Source of the DNA: a candidate division WOR-3 bacterium
Lineage (GTDB): Bacteria > Hydrothermota > Hydrothermia > Hydrothermales > JAJRUZ01
Assembly (NCBI GenBank): GCA_039803925.1
Contig: JBDRZL010000020.1
Coordinates: forward strand, 1-33,378
Length of the DNA stretch: 33,378 bases
Reading direction: 5' to 3'
Shown piece after piece: positions 17,031 through 25,386 of this stretch (the stretch's first letter is position 1; every line of letters begins with the position of its first letter). The notes under the pieces are model-generated. The model made no database searches. It was given only the letters and a program-made list of their open reading frames with translations, and was not told the origin of the DNA. Position numbers and translations under genes: made by a program.

Positions 17031-18335
17031 ATGATTTCTGAAATTATAAAAAAAATTAAAAAAAGGGATTTAAAAATTGGTATAATAGGACTTGGTTATG
17101 TGGGACTCCCTCTTGCTGAACTTTTTTTAAAAAAAGGTTTTAAAGTTTTAGGATTTGATATATCTGAAGTAAAAATTAAAAATTTTAAAAAGGGTATATT
17201 CGGAATTGAGGATATAAATGAAGAATTTTTAAAGGAAAAAATTAATAGCAGTGAGTTTAATGTGAGTTATGATGAAAGAATAATAAAGGAAATGGATGCA
17301 ATTTTTATATGTGTTCCAACTCCTGTTACAAAGGAAAGGGTCCCTGATCTTTCTTTTGTTTTAAATGCAGCAAATTCTGTTAAGAGAAATATAAAAAAGG
17401 GAGATATTATAGTTCTTAAATCAACTACTTTTCCTGAAACCACTGAAAAAATTTTATTGCCTATTTTTGAAGAAGATAATTTTAAAGTAGGAAGGGATTT
17501 TTATTTAGGTTATGTTCCTGAAAGGGTAAATCCTGGTGATAAAGAATTTACAATTGATAAAATTCCTGTTGTAACAAGCGGTGTTACAAAAAATTGTTTA
17601 AAGGTTATAAATGAGATTTATAAGGAAATAGTCCCTATGGTATTTCCTGTTTCTTCACCAAAAGTTGCTGAGATGGCAAAAATTTATGAAAACATGTTCA
17701 GGAATGTTAATATAGCCCTTTCAAATCAGATGGCTATTTTATGTGACAGAATGGGGATTGATGTATGGGAGGTGATAGAAGCAGCAAAGACAAAGCCTTT
17801 TGGTTTTATGCCCTTTTATCCAGGTCCTGGTGTTGGTGGTCATTGTATTCCTGTTGACCCTTATTATTTATCCTTTAAAGCAAAGGAATATGATATGGAG
17901 ATTGATTTTATAACCCTTGCCGCAAAGGTTAATGATGATATGCCCTATTATGTAGTGGATAGAATTTTAAAAATTTTAAACAGGGAGAAAATACTTCCAT
18001 CAGAATCAAAGGTGCTTATCTTTGGTGTTGCTTTTAAAAGGGATATATCTGATGTAAGAAATTCGCCCGCTATAAAAATTATTTCTATTTTAAAGGATAT
18101 GGTAAAGAAAGTTGATTATATTGACCCTTATGTCCCTGAGATAAAAGAATTTAATAAAAAAAGTTTAAATTATAAAAAGAATATTTTAAAGAAATATGAT
18201 TTAGTAATTATTTTAACTAACCATTCTATTTTCCCTTATGAGGAGATACTTGAAAATTCAAAATTGATATTTGATACAAGAGGGGTCTATAGAATAAAAA
18301 ATAAGAAAATTTATAAACTTGGAGGAGGTAATTAG
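17031..18335 (+). CDS. UDP-N-acetylhexosamine / nucleotide-sugar 6-dehydrogenase
   Basis: A 434-residue member of the UDP-glucose/GDP-mannose dehydrogenase family. It oxidises C6 of a nucleotide sugar to a uronate with NAD+, for surface polysaccharide synthesis. The NAD-binding loop is GLGYVGLPLAE (20-30). Other motifs are VPTPVT (95-100), VLKSTTFPETTE (128-139), GYVPERVNPGD (160-170), AEMAKIYENMFRNVNIA (213-229) with Lys217, and GPGVGGHCIPVDPYYL (265-280) with catalytic Cys272. The GxGGHCIPVDPYYL form and the length favour the WbpA/TviB type (UDP-GlcNAc or UDP-ManNAc) over plain UDP-glucose dehydrogenase. The ATG is 6 nt after a TATAAT box. No glycosyltransferases are nearby. Confidence 0.92.
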   Translation: MISEIIKKIKKRDLKIGIIGLGYVGLPLAELFLKKGFKVLGFDISEVKIKNFKKGIFGIEDINEEFLKEKINSSEFNVSYDERIIKEMDAIFICVPTPVTKERVPDLSFVLNAANSVKRNIKKGDIIVLKSTTFPETTEKILLPIFEEDNFKVGRDFYLGYVPERVNPGDKEFTIDKIPVVTSGVTKNCLKVINEIYKEIVPMVFPVSSPKVAEMAKIYENMFRNVNIALSNQMAILCDRMGIDVWEVIEAAKTKPFGFMPFYPGPGVGGHCIPVDPYYLSFKAKEYDMEIDFITLAAKVNDDMPYYVVDRILKILNREKILPSESKVLIFGVAFKRDISDVRNSPAIKIISILKDMVKKVDYIDPYVPEIKEFNKKSLNYKKNILKKYDLVIILTNHSIFPYEEILENSKLIFDTRGVYRIKNKKIYKLGGGN

Positions 18336-18363
18336 GCTAATTAAAAAATGTGACTTAAATCAC

Positions 18364-18392
18364 TTGACAGATTCTACAAATAGATATATAAC
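18364..18392 (+). promoter_or_regulatory. Promoter of the full-length SBBP-repeat gene
   Basis: TTGACA (18364-18369), a 17-bp spacer and TATAAC (18387-18392) lie 40 bp before the ATG at 18433. This position shows that the gene starts at 18433, not at the upstream in-frame TTG at 18319 that overlaps the dehydrogenase gene. Confidence 0.65.
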
Positions 18393-18432
18393 AATAGCAA
18401 GGTTCAAATCCTTTAAAACTCTTAAAATAAAA

Positions 18433-20913
18433 ATGGATAAATTAATTTTCTTCATCTCAATAACCTGGGCATATGCCCTTGAAGGAATAAATCCAAACCA
18501 GTTGTCTTCTCAAAATGTTAAATCTTGGATAAATGATTATATTGGATTTGAAAAGAATTTCGGACAGGTAAAAGATTTTGAAGGAAAACCTGTAAAGGAT
18601 GTTCTTATAAGGGCAAAACTTCCAAACTTTGGTATTTTCATAACAAGGAAAGGAGTATCTTATGTTATATACTCATATATAGGAAAGAAAAATTTTGATA
18701 AAAGGAATAGATTACTTCATCCAGAGGAAAACAAAAGTGAAGTTTCCTATGCAAGGATTGATGTTGACCTTATAGATGCAAATATAAAAGAGGAGAATAT
18801 AGATTTTGAAGACCCTTTACCTGGATATACAAACTATTATCTTCCATCATGTCCAGATGGAGTTCTTGGAGTTATAACTTATAGAAAGGTGAGGATAAGG
18901 GAAATTTATCCAGGTATTGATTGGGTATGGAGATATGAGGATGGTAAAGTTCATCATCAGTTTGAGTTAAAGCCCTTTGCTGATATATCAAGGATAAGGA
19001 TGGATATAAAGTATGCAGATGTTGAGATTAAAGATGGTAAGAAACTTATACTTAAAACTCCTATTTCTCAAATAGAGGATGGTGAAATTCTTGCGTATCA
19101 AGCTTCAAAAGAGGCAAAAGTTCTTTATGATTTTAAGGAAGGTTATATTACCTTTACTGCAAATTATTCAAGGGAAAATACTTTAATAATAGATCCACCA
19201 CTTGCACTTTTATGGGCTACTTATTATGGAGGAAGTGATTGGGATGAAGGCTGGTCAATTGCAACGGATGTAGGTGGTAATGTTGTTCTAACAGGAGTAA
19301 CTCATTCAGCTGATTTTCCAACATATAATCCAGGTGGAAATACTTATTATCAAGGAACAATAGCAGGATATGATGATGCATTCATATTAAAATTCAACAA
19401 TTCCGGAGTAAGAATCTGGGCTACTTATTATGGTGGAAGTGATTACGAGTTTAGCTTTTCAATTACAACAGATCCAAATGCTAATATTTTTGTAACTGGA
19501 CGCACAAGGTCAACTGATTTTCCAACATATAATCCAGGTGGAAATGCTTATTATCAGGGAACAATTGCAGGAGGTAGTGATATATTCATTTTAAAATTTG
19601 ACATTTCCGGGGAAAGAGAATGGGCAACTTATTATGGAGGAAGTTCGTATGAAAGTGGTTATTCAATTACAACAGATGCAGATGCCAATGTTTTTTTAAC
19701 CGGAGAGACTTCTTCAACTAATTTTCCCACTTATGATCCGGGTGGAAATGCTTATTATCAGGGAACATATGGTGGAGAATGGGCTGATGCCTTCATTTTA
19801 AAATTTGATAATTTTGGTGTTAGAAAATGGGCTACTTATTATGGTGGAGATTCTGCAGATGTTGGCATATCAATTACAACGGATGCAAGCGGTAATGTTT
19901 TTTTAACAGGAGGAACTCGTTCAGCTAATTTTCCTCTACAGGACCCAGGTGGAGGTGCATATTATCAGGGAACAAAGGCTGGATATAGTGATGTATTCAT
20001 TTTAAAATTTGACAATTCAGGTGTAAGGAAATGGGCTACTTATTATGGAGGAAATTATAGAGAAGGTGGCTATTCAATTACAACAGATGTAAGTGGTAAT
20101 GTTTTCTTAACAGGAAGGACTGAATCAACTAATTTTCCTACACAGGACCCAGGTGGAGGTGCTTATTATCAAACAAACGCAGGAGGAGATGATCCATTCA
20201 TTTTAAAATTTGATAATTCAGGAGTAAGGCTATGGGCTACTTATTATGGAGGAAATGATAATGATGAGGGCACATCAATTACAACAGATGCAAGTGGTAA
20301 TGTTTTCTTAACAGGAATAACTTGTTCAATTGATTTTCCTACATATAATCCGGGTGGTTATGCTTATTATCAGGGATATGTCGGAGCTTGTGAGGCATTT
20401 ATTTTAGAATTTAACAATTCAGGTGTAAGAAAATGGGCTACTTATTATGGAGGAAGTGATGGTGAGTGGGGGGTCTCAATTGCAACAGATGTAAGTGGTA
20501 ATATTTTTGTAACAGGAATTACTTCTTCAAATGATTTTCCAACATTTTATCCGGGTGGAAATACTTATTATCAGGTAGTATATGCAGGAAATGGTGATGC
20601 ATTTATTTTAAAATTTGAAAGCAGTATTTCAGTTAAGGAAAATTTAAATTCTTTTAAGGAAAAAAATAATCTTTATGTATTAAGGAACTCAAAATCCCTT
20701 GTTTTAGTTTTTGATATAAAAAATCCCTCTGAAATAGAATTAGATTTCTATAACATAAATGGTTCATTAATTGAAAAGAGAGATTATGGGTATTTTGAGA
20801 AAGGGATGCAGAGGCTTGAAATAAACTTATCTGGAATTAATAAGAACACCTATTTTATAAAGGTTAAGATGGGAAAATATACGGAAACTATAAAGGTTTT
20901 AAATGTTGAATAA
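18433..20913 (+). CDS. Secreted SBBP (beta-propeller-type) repeat protein with sorting-type C-terminus
   Basis: An 826-residue secreted protein. The signal peptide is MDKLIFFISITWAYA, then LEG. Residues about 25-255 match the domain that precedes SBBP repeats (VKSWINDYIGFEKNFGQ; later CPDGVLGVITYRKVRIREIYPGIDW). Seven repeats begin with WATYYGG at residues 261, 329, 397, 466, 534, 601 and 668. Each has a SITTDxxGNVFLTG core, DFPTxxPGGxAYYQG, and DAFILKFDNSG. The C-terminal about 90 residues (YVLRNSKSLVLVFDI to NTYFIKVKMGKYTETIKVLNVE) resemble a T9SS sorting domain. I chose the ATG at 18433 because it gives the signal peptide and follows a promoter. It is a diverged paralogue of the two partial copies at the window ends. 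Its role is unknown; a surface or adhesive structure is likely. Confidence 0.85.
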   Translation: MDKLIFFISITWAYALEGINPNQLSSQNVKSWINDYIGFEKNFGQVKDFEGKPVKDVLIRAKLPNFGIFITRKGVSYVIYSYIGKKNFDKRNRLLHPEENKSEVSYARIDVDLIDANIKEENIDFEDPLPGYTNYYLPSCPDGVLGVITYRKVRIREIYPGIDWVWRYEDGKVHHQFELKPFADISRIRMDIKYADVEIKDGKKLILKTPISQIEDGEILAYQASKEAKVLYDFKEGYITFTANYSRENTLIIDPPLALLWATYYGGSDWDEGWSIATDVGGNVVLTGVTHSADFPTYNPGGNTYYQGTIAGYDDAFILKFNNSGVRIWATYYGGSDYEFSFSITTDPNANIFVTGRTRSTDFPTYNPGGNAYYQGTIAGGSDIFILKFDISGEREWATYYGGSSYESGYSITTDADANVFLTGETSSTNFPTYDPGGNAYYQGTYGGEWADAFILKFDNFGVRKWATYYGGDSADVGISITTDASGNVFLTGGTRSANFPLQDPGGGAYYQGTKAGYSDVFILKFDNSGVRKWATYYGGNYREGGYSITTDVSGNVFLTGRTESTNFPTQDPGGGAYYQTNAGGDDPFILKFDNSGVRLWATYYGGNDNDEGTSITTDASGNVFLTGITCSIDFPTYNPGGYAYYQGYVGACEAFILEFNNSGVRKWATYYGGSDGEWGVSIATDVSGNIFVTGITSSNDFPTFYPGGNTYYQVVYAGNGDAFILKFESSISVKENLNSFKEKNNLYVLRNSKSLVLVFDIKNPSEIELDFYNINGSLIEKRDYGYFEKGMQRLEINLSGINKNTYFIKVKMGKYTETIKVLNVE
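19213..20640 (+). repeat. Seven in-frame SBBP repeats of about 204 bp
   Basis: Repeat starts (TGG of WATYYGG) are at 19213, 19417, 19621, 19828, 20032, 20233 and 20434, giving periods of 201-207 bp. Units share long stretches such as GGCTACTTATTATGG and TCAATTACAACAGATG. They are similar enough to allow copy-number change by recombination. Confidence 0.9.
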
Positions 20914-20967
20914 AAGATAATAGAAAATTTTATGTAAGAGTTTGTTTTTCATTAAAAATAGCAACTT

Positions 20968-21190
20968 TTATAGTCCAAAATTTTTAATTATTTCGGCAAG
21001 TTCAGGATTTTTCTTTATTTATTTACAAATAAGTCTTGGGTGCTGTTTTTCTATCCCATATTGCAAATCCTATTGTAAAAGCTACAATCCCTGCAAAAGC
21101 AGCAACAATCCCAATAAAAATATGAATAATTTTATAAAATCTTCTTTCAATTTGATAAAATTTTTTTAGTATATTCCTTGAAAAATCACA
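20968..21190 (-). pseudogene. Decayed small membrane/coiled-coil protein gene
   Basis: On the minus strand, 21190-21023 reads as an open frame without a usable start codon. It encodes a helical part (RNILKKFYQIERRFYKII), a transmembrane segment (HIFIGIVAAFAGIVAFTIGF) and AIWDRKTAPKTYL, then stops. Just downstream, in a shifted frame, KKNPELAEIIKNFGL ends at 20968. This order (coiled coil, membrane helix, IWDR-T, charged linker, final LAEI--FG-L) resembles small IWDRRT-type membrane proteins I know from other genomes. I infer a gene that lost its start and most of its linker. The family resemblance is from memory and unconfirmed. Confidence 0.55.
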
Positions 21191-21244
21191 TAGTTATACA
21201 GGTATTTACAGGGTTCTAATTAAATTTTAAGAGTCAGATTAAGC

Positions 21245-21658
21245 CTATTCTCCTAAGATTTTTACAACAACTCTTTTTCTTCTCTGCCCATCAAATTCAG
21301 CATAAAAAATTCTCTGCCATGGACCTAAATCAAGTTTTCCATCTGTAACGGGAACTATAACTTGGTGATGCATTAAGAGAGATTTTAAATGAGCATCAGC
21401 ATTATCTTCACCTGTTAAGTGATGTTTATAATCTTTTTTATAGGGAGCCAATTTCTCAAGCCAATCTATTATATCCTCCATTATCCCTGATTCATAATCA
21501 TTAACAAATACAGAAGCCGTAACATGCATTGCTGATATAAGACAAAATCCCTCTTTGATTCCGCTTTTTTTTACAATTTCCTCTATTTTATCAGTAATAT
21601 GAACAAGTTCTTTTTTCTTCTTTGTATTAAACCATATATACTCTGTATAGGATTTCAT
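21245..21658 (-). CDS. yjbQ: YjbQ / UPF0047 family protein
   Basis: A 137-residue protein of the YjbQ (UPF0047) family, annotated in many genomes as a secondary thiamine-phosphate synthase. Diagnostic motifs are [18 protein letters not shown] (42-59), [15 protein letters not shown] (80-94), [20 protein letters not shown] (97-116) and [12 protein letters not shown] (120-131). Conserved His residues suggest a metal site. The length is normal. TTG at 21661 is also in frame, but the ATG at 21658 is more likely. A TATAAT box lies 8 nt before that ATG and there is no Shine-Dalgarno, so the mRNA may be leaderless or nearly so. The gene is divergent from the operon beginning at 21731. Confidence 0.93.
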   Translation of the reverse strand: MKSYTEYIWFNTKKKKELVHITDKIEEIVKKSGIKEGFCLISAMHVTASVFVNDYESGIMEDIIDWLEKLAPYKKDYKHHLTGEDNADAHLKSLLMHHQVIVPVTDGKLDLGPWQRIFYAEFDGQRRKRVVVKILGE

Positions 21659-21666
21659 CAATTGAA

Positions 21667-21696
21667 ATTATATTTTTAAATTTGATTTTAAAACAA
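21667..21696 (-). promoter_or_regulatory. Promoter of yjbQ
   Basis: On the minus strand TATAAT (21672-21667) lies 8 nt before the ATG at 21658. A weak TTGTTT (21696-21691) precedes it with an 18-bp spacer. It overlaps the divergent plus-strand promoter. Confidence 0.5.
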
Positions 21697-21710
21697 ATTT
21701 TTTTTATAAT
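21682..21710 (+). promoter_or_regulatory. Promoter of the binding-protein/MalF/MalG operon
   Basis: TTGATT (21682-21687), a 17-bp spacer and a perfect TATAAT (21705-21710). AAGGAG at 21718-21723 is the Shine-Dalgarno for the ATG at 21731. Expected 5' UTR is about 14 nt. Confidence 0.65.
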
Positions 21711-21730
21711 TTTTTAAAAGGAGAGTTAAA

Positions 21731-23707
21731 ATGGGTCTAATAAAGTTTTTAATAATTTTTCATACTATAACTGTAGATGGAAATATAACAGACTGGATAG
21801 GAACTCCTCCGTTAAAAATTCATGATTATACATTTTCTAATGGTGAATTTATTTATAAGGGAGATTTAAATGATTATAGAACAGACCTTGGAAATACTTT
21901 ATATCTTGATTTAACAGAATTTAGATTAACATGTGATAATAACTGGATGTATTTTTTAATAAAATTTCAGGATATTGGACCATCAGATAAGGATTCAATA
22001 CATGTTGAAATTTCTCTTGGAAATCCTGCTGATCCAACATCCTATAACTGGATAGGAGATGATGCTCAACTTGGTCTTTCAAACAGGGCACTTGCAGATA
22101 GAATAATAGCTTTTCATTCTACCTCGGAAGGTAATTTTGATATTGAACTATGGGATGGTGGTATATGGTATTCACCACCTACTTCAGGATATCTTGCTGT
22201 TATTAGTGATGTTAATGATTGTATTGAGGCAAGAATTTCTTTAAATGATATTGCAGATGGCTCATTACATTTACCTTCTGCTATTAGAATAACTCTTGTT
22301 ACTTTTAAAAATGTTGTAGGATGGAATAATGATATTGATGCTACACAGGATATAGGTGGTTTTTTAATAAATGATGCAATTGATGTTATGGGAGGAAAAG
22401 TAAGTATAAATGAAAATGCCTGGTTTAGAGATTTAAATGATAATAAAGTAGATAAATTCTTTGATATACTTTTAAATAAAATTGGTAATGCAATAGAATT
22501 TACAAGGAAAATTGATGGAGACTTTTCAGATTGGATAGGTTCTTTACCTTCAAATATTCATGAAACAGTTATTTCAAAAAATGAGTGGATTTATAGAGGT
22601 GATACAAGTGATATGAGGCAAGATCCTGCAGGTGAGGATAGGTATTATGACTTAACTGAATTAAGATTAACTTGTGATTCTGTAAATCTTTATATACTTG
22701 CAAAATTTTATAAAATGATTTTTGAAGAAACTCAAATTGCTATTTCTCTTGATATTGATTCCAATTCCTATGATGATAAATTAATTCAAAATGGAGATGA
22801 CACAGGGACACTTTTAGGATCCAATGTTCAATATTCAGAAAGGGAAATTCTTTTAACTGCTGATTCAGTAAATCATTCAGAAATCTTTCTTTTTGCTGAT
22901 GATGGCTTTTTGTGGTATAACCCTGTATCACCTTATAAAATTGTAATAGACCCTTTTAATAAAACTCTTGAGGCAAGAATTGAGCTTGTTGATTTAAATT
23001 TAAATCCACAAAGCAGAATGATTATTTCAGCAGCCACTTATGATGCAAATGTTCAAGGTATTGGAAATTCACCAAACGGATCCGATGACCCAAATACTCC
23101 GATTGAAGAAGGTGATATGAGTGTAGATTATAATGTTTGTGATGCTATTGATGTAGTGGGGGGTAATGTAGGACAAAGGCAAAGTTCATGGGATAGAGAT
23201 TTATCTGATGGAGATATAGATTTTTATTATGTTATCAGAATACAAAATATAATTCAACCTTTGGGGACAGAAGATGAATTTTTATATGTTGAGAATTTAA
23301 AAGATGGAATTTTGATAAAATACAGTTTATCTACTGGTTCAGAGATTAAAATACTTAGAAAAGACAGAAATTCAGATTTTAAAGAAATTTTTAGAACCAA
23401 TATTAAAAGGGGAAGTTATTTTGATAGAAATGTAGTAAAAGGAGTTGAATATACTTATATATTGAAATCAGAAGAAAAGATTTTGGGGCCAATAAAGATT
23501 AAATATGAAGGGAGGATTGATAATGTAAAGGTTTATAATTTTAATTCTTTGTATCTAAGTTCATTAATAGAATTTAAAGTGATAGATTTAAGTGGAAGAG
23601 AAAGATTACTGAAAGGAAAGGGGATGGTAAGATTCCCAAATTTTAAAAAGGGTGTTTATTTTATAAGAGCAGATAATAGCACATATAAAATTTTAAAAAT
23701 AAAATGA
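21731..23707 (+). CDS. Secreted protein with two tandem DOMON/CBM9-like domains and a sorting-type C-terminus
   Basis: A 658-residue protein. A very short hydrophobic start (MGLIKFLIIFHT) precedes two homologous units (about 13-250 and 258-510). Each begins ITVDGNITDWIG or RKIDGDFSDWIG, continues FIYKGDLNDYR or WIYRGDTSDMR with YYDLTELRLTCD, and ends with DAIDVxGGxV, then W-RDL-D. They resemble beta-sandwich modules found at the C-terminus of secreted amylases and glucodextranases. Residues about 520-600 are Fn3-like. The end (about 605-658, FKVIDLSGRERLL to GVYFIRADNSTYK) resembles a sorting domain. It is the first gene of a three-gene operon with two sugar permeases (4-bp overlap), which supports surface glucan binding. 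Exact ligand unknown. Confidence 0.72.
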   Translation: MGLIKFLIIFHTITVDGNITDWIGTPPLKIHDYTFSNGEFIYKGDLNDYRTDLGNTLYLDLTEFRLTCDNNWMYFLIKFQDIGPSDKDSIHVEISLGNPADPTSYNWIGDDAQLGLSNRALADRIIAFHSTSEGNFDIELWDGGIWYSPPTSGYLAVISDVNDCIEARISLNDIADGSLHLPSAIRITLVTFKNVVGWNNDIDATQDIGGFLINDAIDVMGGKVSINENAWFRDLNDNKVDKFFDILLNKIGNAIEFTRKIDGDFSDWIGSLPSNIHETVISKNEWIYRGDTSDMRQDPAGEDRYYDLTELRLTCDSVNLYILAKFYKMIFEETQIAISLDIDSNSYDDKLIQNGDDTGTLLGSNVQYSEREILLTADSVNHSEIFLFADDGFLWYNPVSPYKIVIDPFNKTLEARIELVDLNLNPQSRMIISAATYDANVQGIGNSPNGSDDPNTPIEEGDMSVDYNVCDAIDVVGGNVGQRQSSWDRDLSDGDIDFYYVIRIQNIIQPLGTEDEFLYVENLKDGILIKYSLSTGSEIKILRKDRNSDFKEIFRTNIKRGSYFDRNVVKGVEYTYILKSEEKILGPIKIKYEGRIDNVKVYNFNSLYLSSLIEFKVIDLSGRERLLKGKGMVRFPNFKKGVYFIRADNSTYKILKIK

Positions 23708-24594
23708 AAAGATTTTTTCCTTTTATTTTCATAATCCCCTTTTTAATTGTTTTTACTCTTTTTCTTTTTTTACCTCTTTTTTTTTCTCTTTACATAAGTT
23801 TTTGTAAAATAGAAAACTATTATAACATTTTTGAATCTTTAAAATTTGTTGGATTGAACAATTTTTTAAAAATTTTAAAAGACCCTGAAATTATATGGTC
23901 AATTATTGCAAGTTTTATTTATGGAATTTTATATGTCCCACTTTTAGTTATTATTTCATTATTTCTTGCAAATCTTTTAAATAATCCTTTACTTAAACTT
24001 AAAAGATTTTTTAGAACAATTTACTTTTTTCCTTTTTTACTTGATACCTTTGTTGTTGGTATTGTTTTAACTTTGATTTTTGCTTTCCCTTATGGTTTTA
24101 TTTATAAAATTCTTTCCTATTTAAAACTTACAAGTTTTTTTAAAAAGGGATTTTTACAAGACCCTTATCTTGTTTTTTTAACTGTTTCAATTTCAATGGC
24201 TATAAAAAATTCAGGTTTTGGAATGCTTTTATTCCTTGCAGGAATGCAGTCAATACCAGAATCTATATATGAGGCTGCAAGAATTGATGGAGCAAATTCC
24301 ATTCAGATTTTTAAAAAAATTACCTTTCCCCTTATAAAGCCAATTGTTTATTTTGTGGCTTTTTTTGGATTTATAGGAGCTTTTTCTGCCTTTTCAGAGT
24401 TTTATTCAATGACAGGAGGTGGTCCGCAGATTAATATTTTAAATTACACTTTAAGTGAAACAAGTGTTTCAGGTTTAGTTCTTTATAGATTTGCTTCTCA
24501 ACTTAAGTTACCTGAAGCAGCCAGTTTTTCCTTTGTTCTTTTTATTCTCTTTTTAATTATATATTTTTCAACAAAAAAGTATAAGGAAGTATGA
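23704..24594 (+). CDS. ABC sugar transporter permease (MalF/UgpA type)
   Basis: A 296-residue inner-membrane permease of the MalF family with about six transmembrane segments (the first around 8-33). The EAA loop that docks the ATPase is EAARIDGANSIQIFKKITFPLIKP (190-213, read in two parts). Length and topology match CUT1 sugar importers. The ATG overlaps the stop of the secreted binding-protein gene, and the TGA overlaps the next permease start. It probably forms the channel with the protein encoded at 24591-25385 and receives sugar from the MalE-like lipoprotein at 15786-16991. Confidence 0.92.
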   Translation: MKRFFPFIFIIPFLIVFTLFLFLPLFFSLYISFCKIENYYNIFESLKFVGLNNFLKILKDPEIIWSIIASFIYGILYVPLLVIISLFLANLLNNPLLKLKRFFRTIYFFPFLLDTFVVGIVLTLIFAFPYGFIYKILSYLKLTSFFKKGFLQDPYLVFLTVSISMAIKNSGFGMLLFLAGMQSIPESIYEAARIDGANSIQIFKKITFPLIKPIVYFVAFFGFIGAFSAFSEFYSMTGGGPQINILNYTLSETSVSGLVLYRFASQLKLPEAASFSFVLFILFLIIYFSTKKYKEV

Positions 24595-25385
24595 GAAGAT
24601 ATATATTGCTTTTTCTTTTTTCAATTCTTTATATTTTTCCCTTTTATTATATGATTCTTGTTGCTTTAAGACCTGAGGTTCTTTCATTTTCTATGAACAT
24701 TTTACCTAAGAATTTAACCTTGGAAAATTTTGAAAGGATCTTCAAGTATCATTCTTTTGGGAGATATTTTTTAAACAGTTTAATTGTTTCTTTTTCAGGA
24801 GCCTTTTTTTCAACTCTTTTCGCCTTTTTGTGTGCTTATGCTTTTGCCAAGGAGGATTTTCCCTTAAAGAATTTTCTTTATAACATATTTGTTTCCACTC
24901 TTTTAGTTCCAGGTATTCTTTTTATGATTCCTCAATTTTTAATTGTTGTTTATTTAGGATGGCTAAATACCTTCTGGGGGCTTGTTGTTCCTCATCTTGC
25001 CAATGTTTTTGGTTTTATCTTTTTAACTGAATACATAAAAAAAATTCCCGATGATTTAATACATTCTGCTTTGATTGATGGTGCTTCAAAATTTTTGATT
25101 ATTTTTAAAATTATTTTCCCCCTTTCTTTACCTATGCTATTAACAATTTTCTTATTATCCTTTCAATTTCACTGGAATAATTTCCTGTGGCAACTTCTTG
25201 TAACGACAAAGAGTAGTATGTTTACAATTCCTGTCGGTCTTGCCAGCTTAAGTTCTATGTATCAGGAATATTATGGTGCAAAAATGTCAGGGGCAACTCT
25301 TTCAATATTACCGATTGTTATTTTATTTTTAATCTTTCAGAGATATTTTATTCAGGGTATAATAAGGGGAGGATTAAAATTTTAA
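24591..25385 (+). CDS. ABC sugar transporter permease (MalG/UgpE type)
   Basis: A 264-residue permease of the MalG family with about six transmembrane segments. The EAA-like loop is DDLIHSALIDGASKFLIIFK followed by IIFPLSLP (154-181). It carries the MalG-type end QRYFIQGIIRGGLKF. It overlaps the upstream permease gene by 4 bp. The expected ATPase (MalK/MsmX type) is not in the window and is probably shared from elsewhere. The gene ends 1 bp before the convergent HtrA-like gene. Confidence 0.92.
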   Translation: MRRYILLFLFSILYIFPFYYMILVALRPEVLSFSMNILPKNLTLENFERIFKYHSFGRYFLNSLIVSFSGAFFSTLFAFLCAYAFAKEDFPLKNFLYNIFVSTLLVPGILFMIPQFLIVVYLGWLNTFWGLVVPHLANVFGFIFLTEYIKKIPDDLIHSALIDGASKFLIIFKIIFPLSLPMLLTIFLLSFQFHWNNFLWQLLVTTKSSMFTIPVGLASLSSMYQEYYGAKMSGATLSILPIVILFLIFQRYFIQGIIRGGLKF

Positions 25386-25386
25386 A

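Noticed and set aside
18396-18420. GGTTCAAATCC, like a tRNA T-arm, upstream of the SBBP-repeat gene
   Set aside because: No matching acceptor strand, D-arm or anticodon arm in the preceding 90 bases; it lies in the leader of the gene.
19213-20640. Regular repeats suggesting a CRISPR array
   Set aside because: The period is about 204 bp, it is fully in frame, and the repeats encode SBBP-type motifs.
20942-21169. A 75-codon plus-strand open frame
   Set aside because: Its composition (runs of CKSY and NNPN) is not protein-like and it is antisense to the decayed membrane-protein gene.
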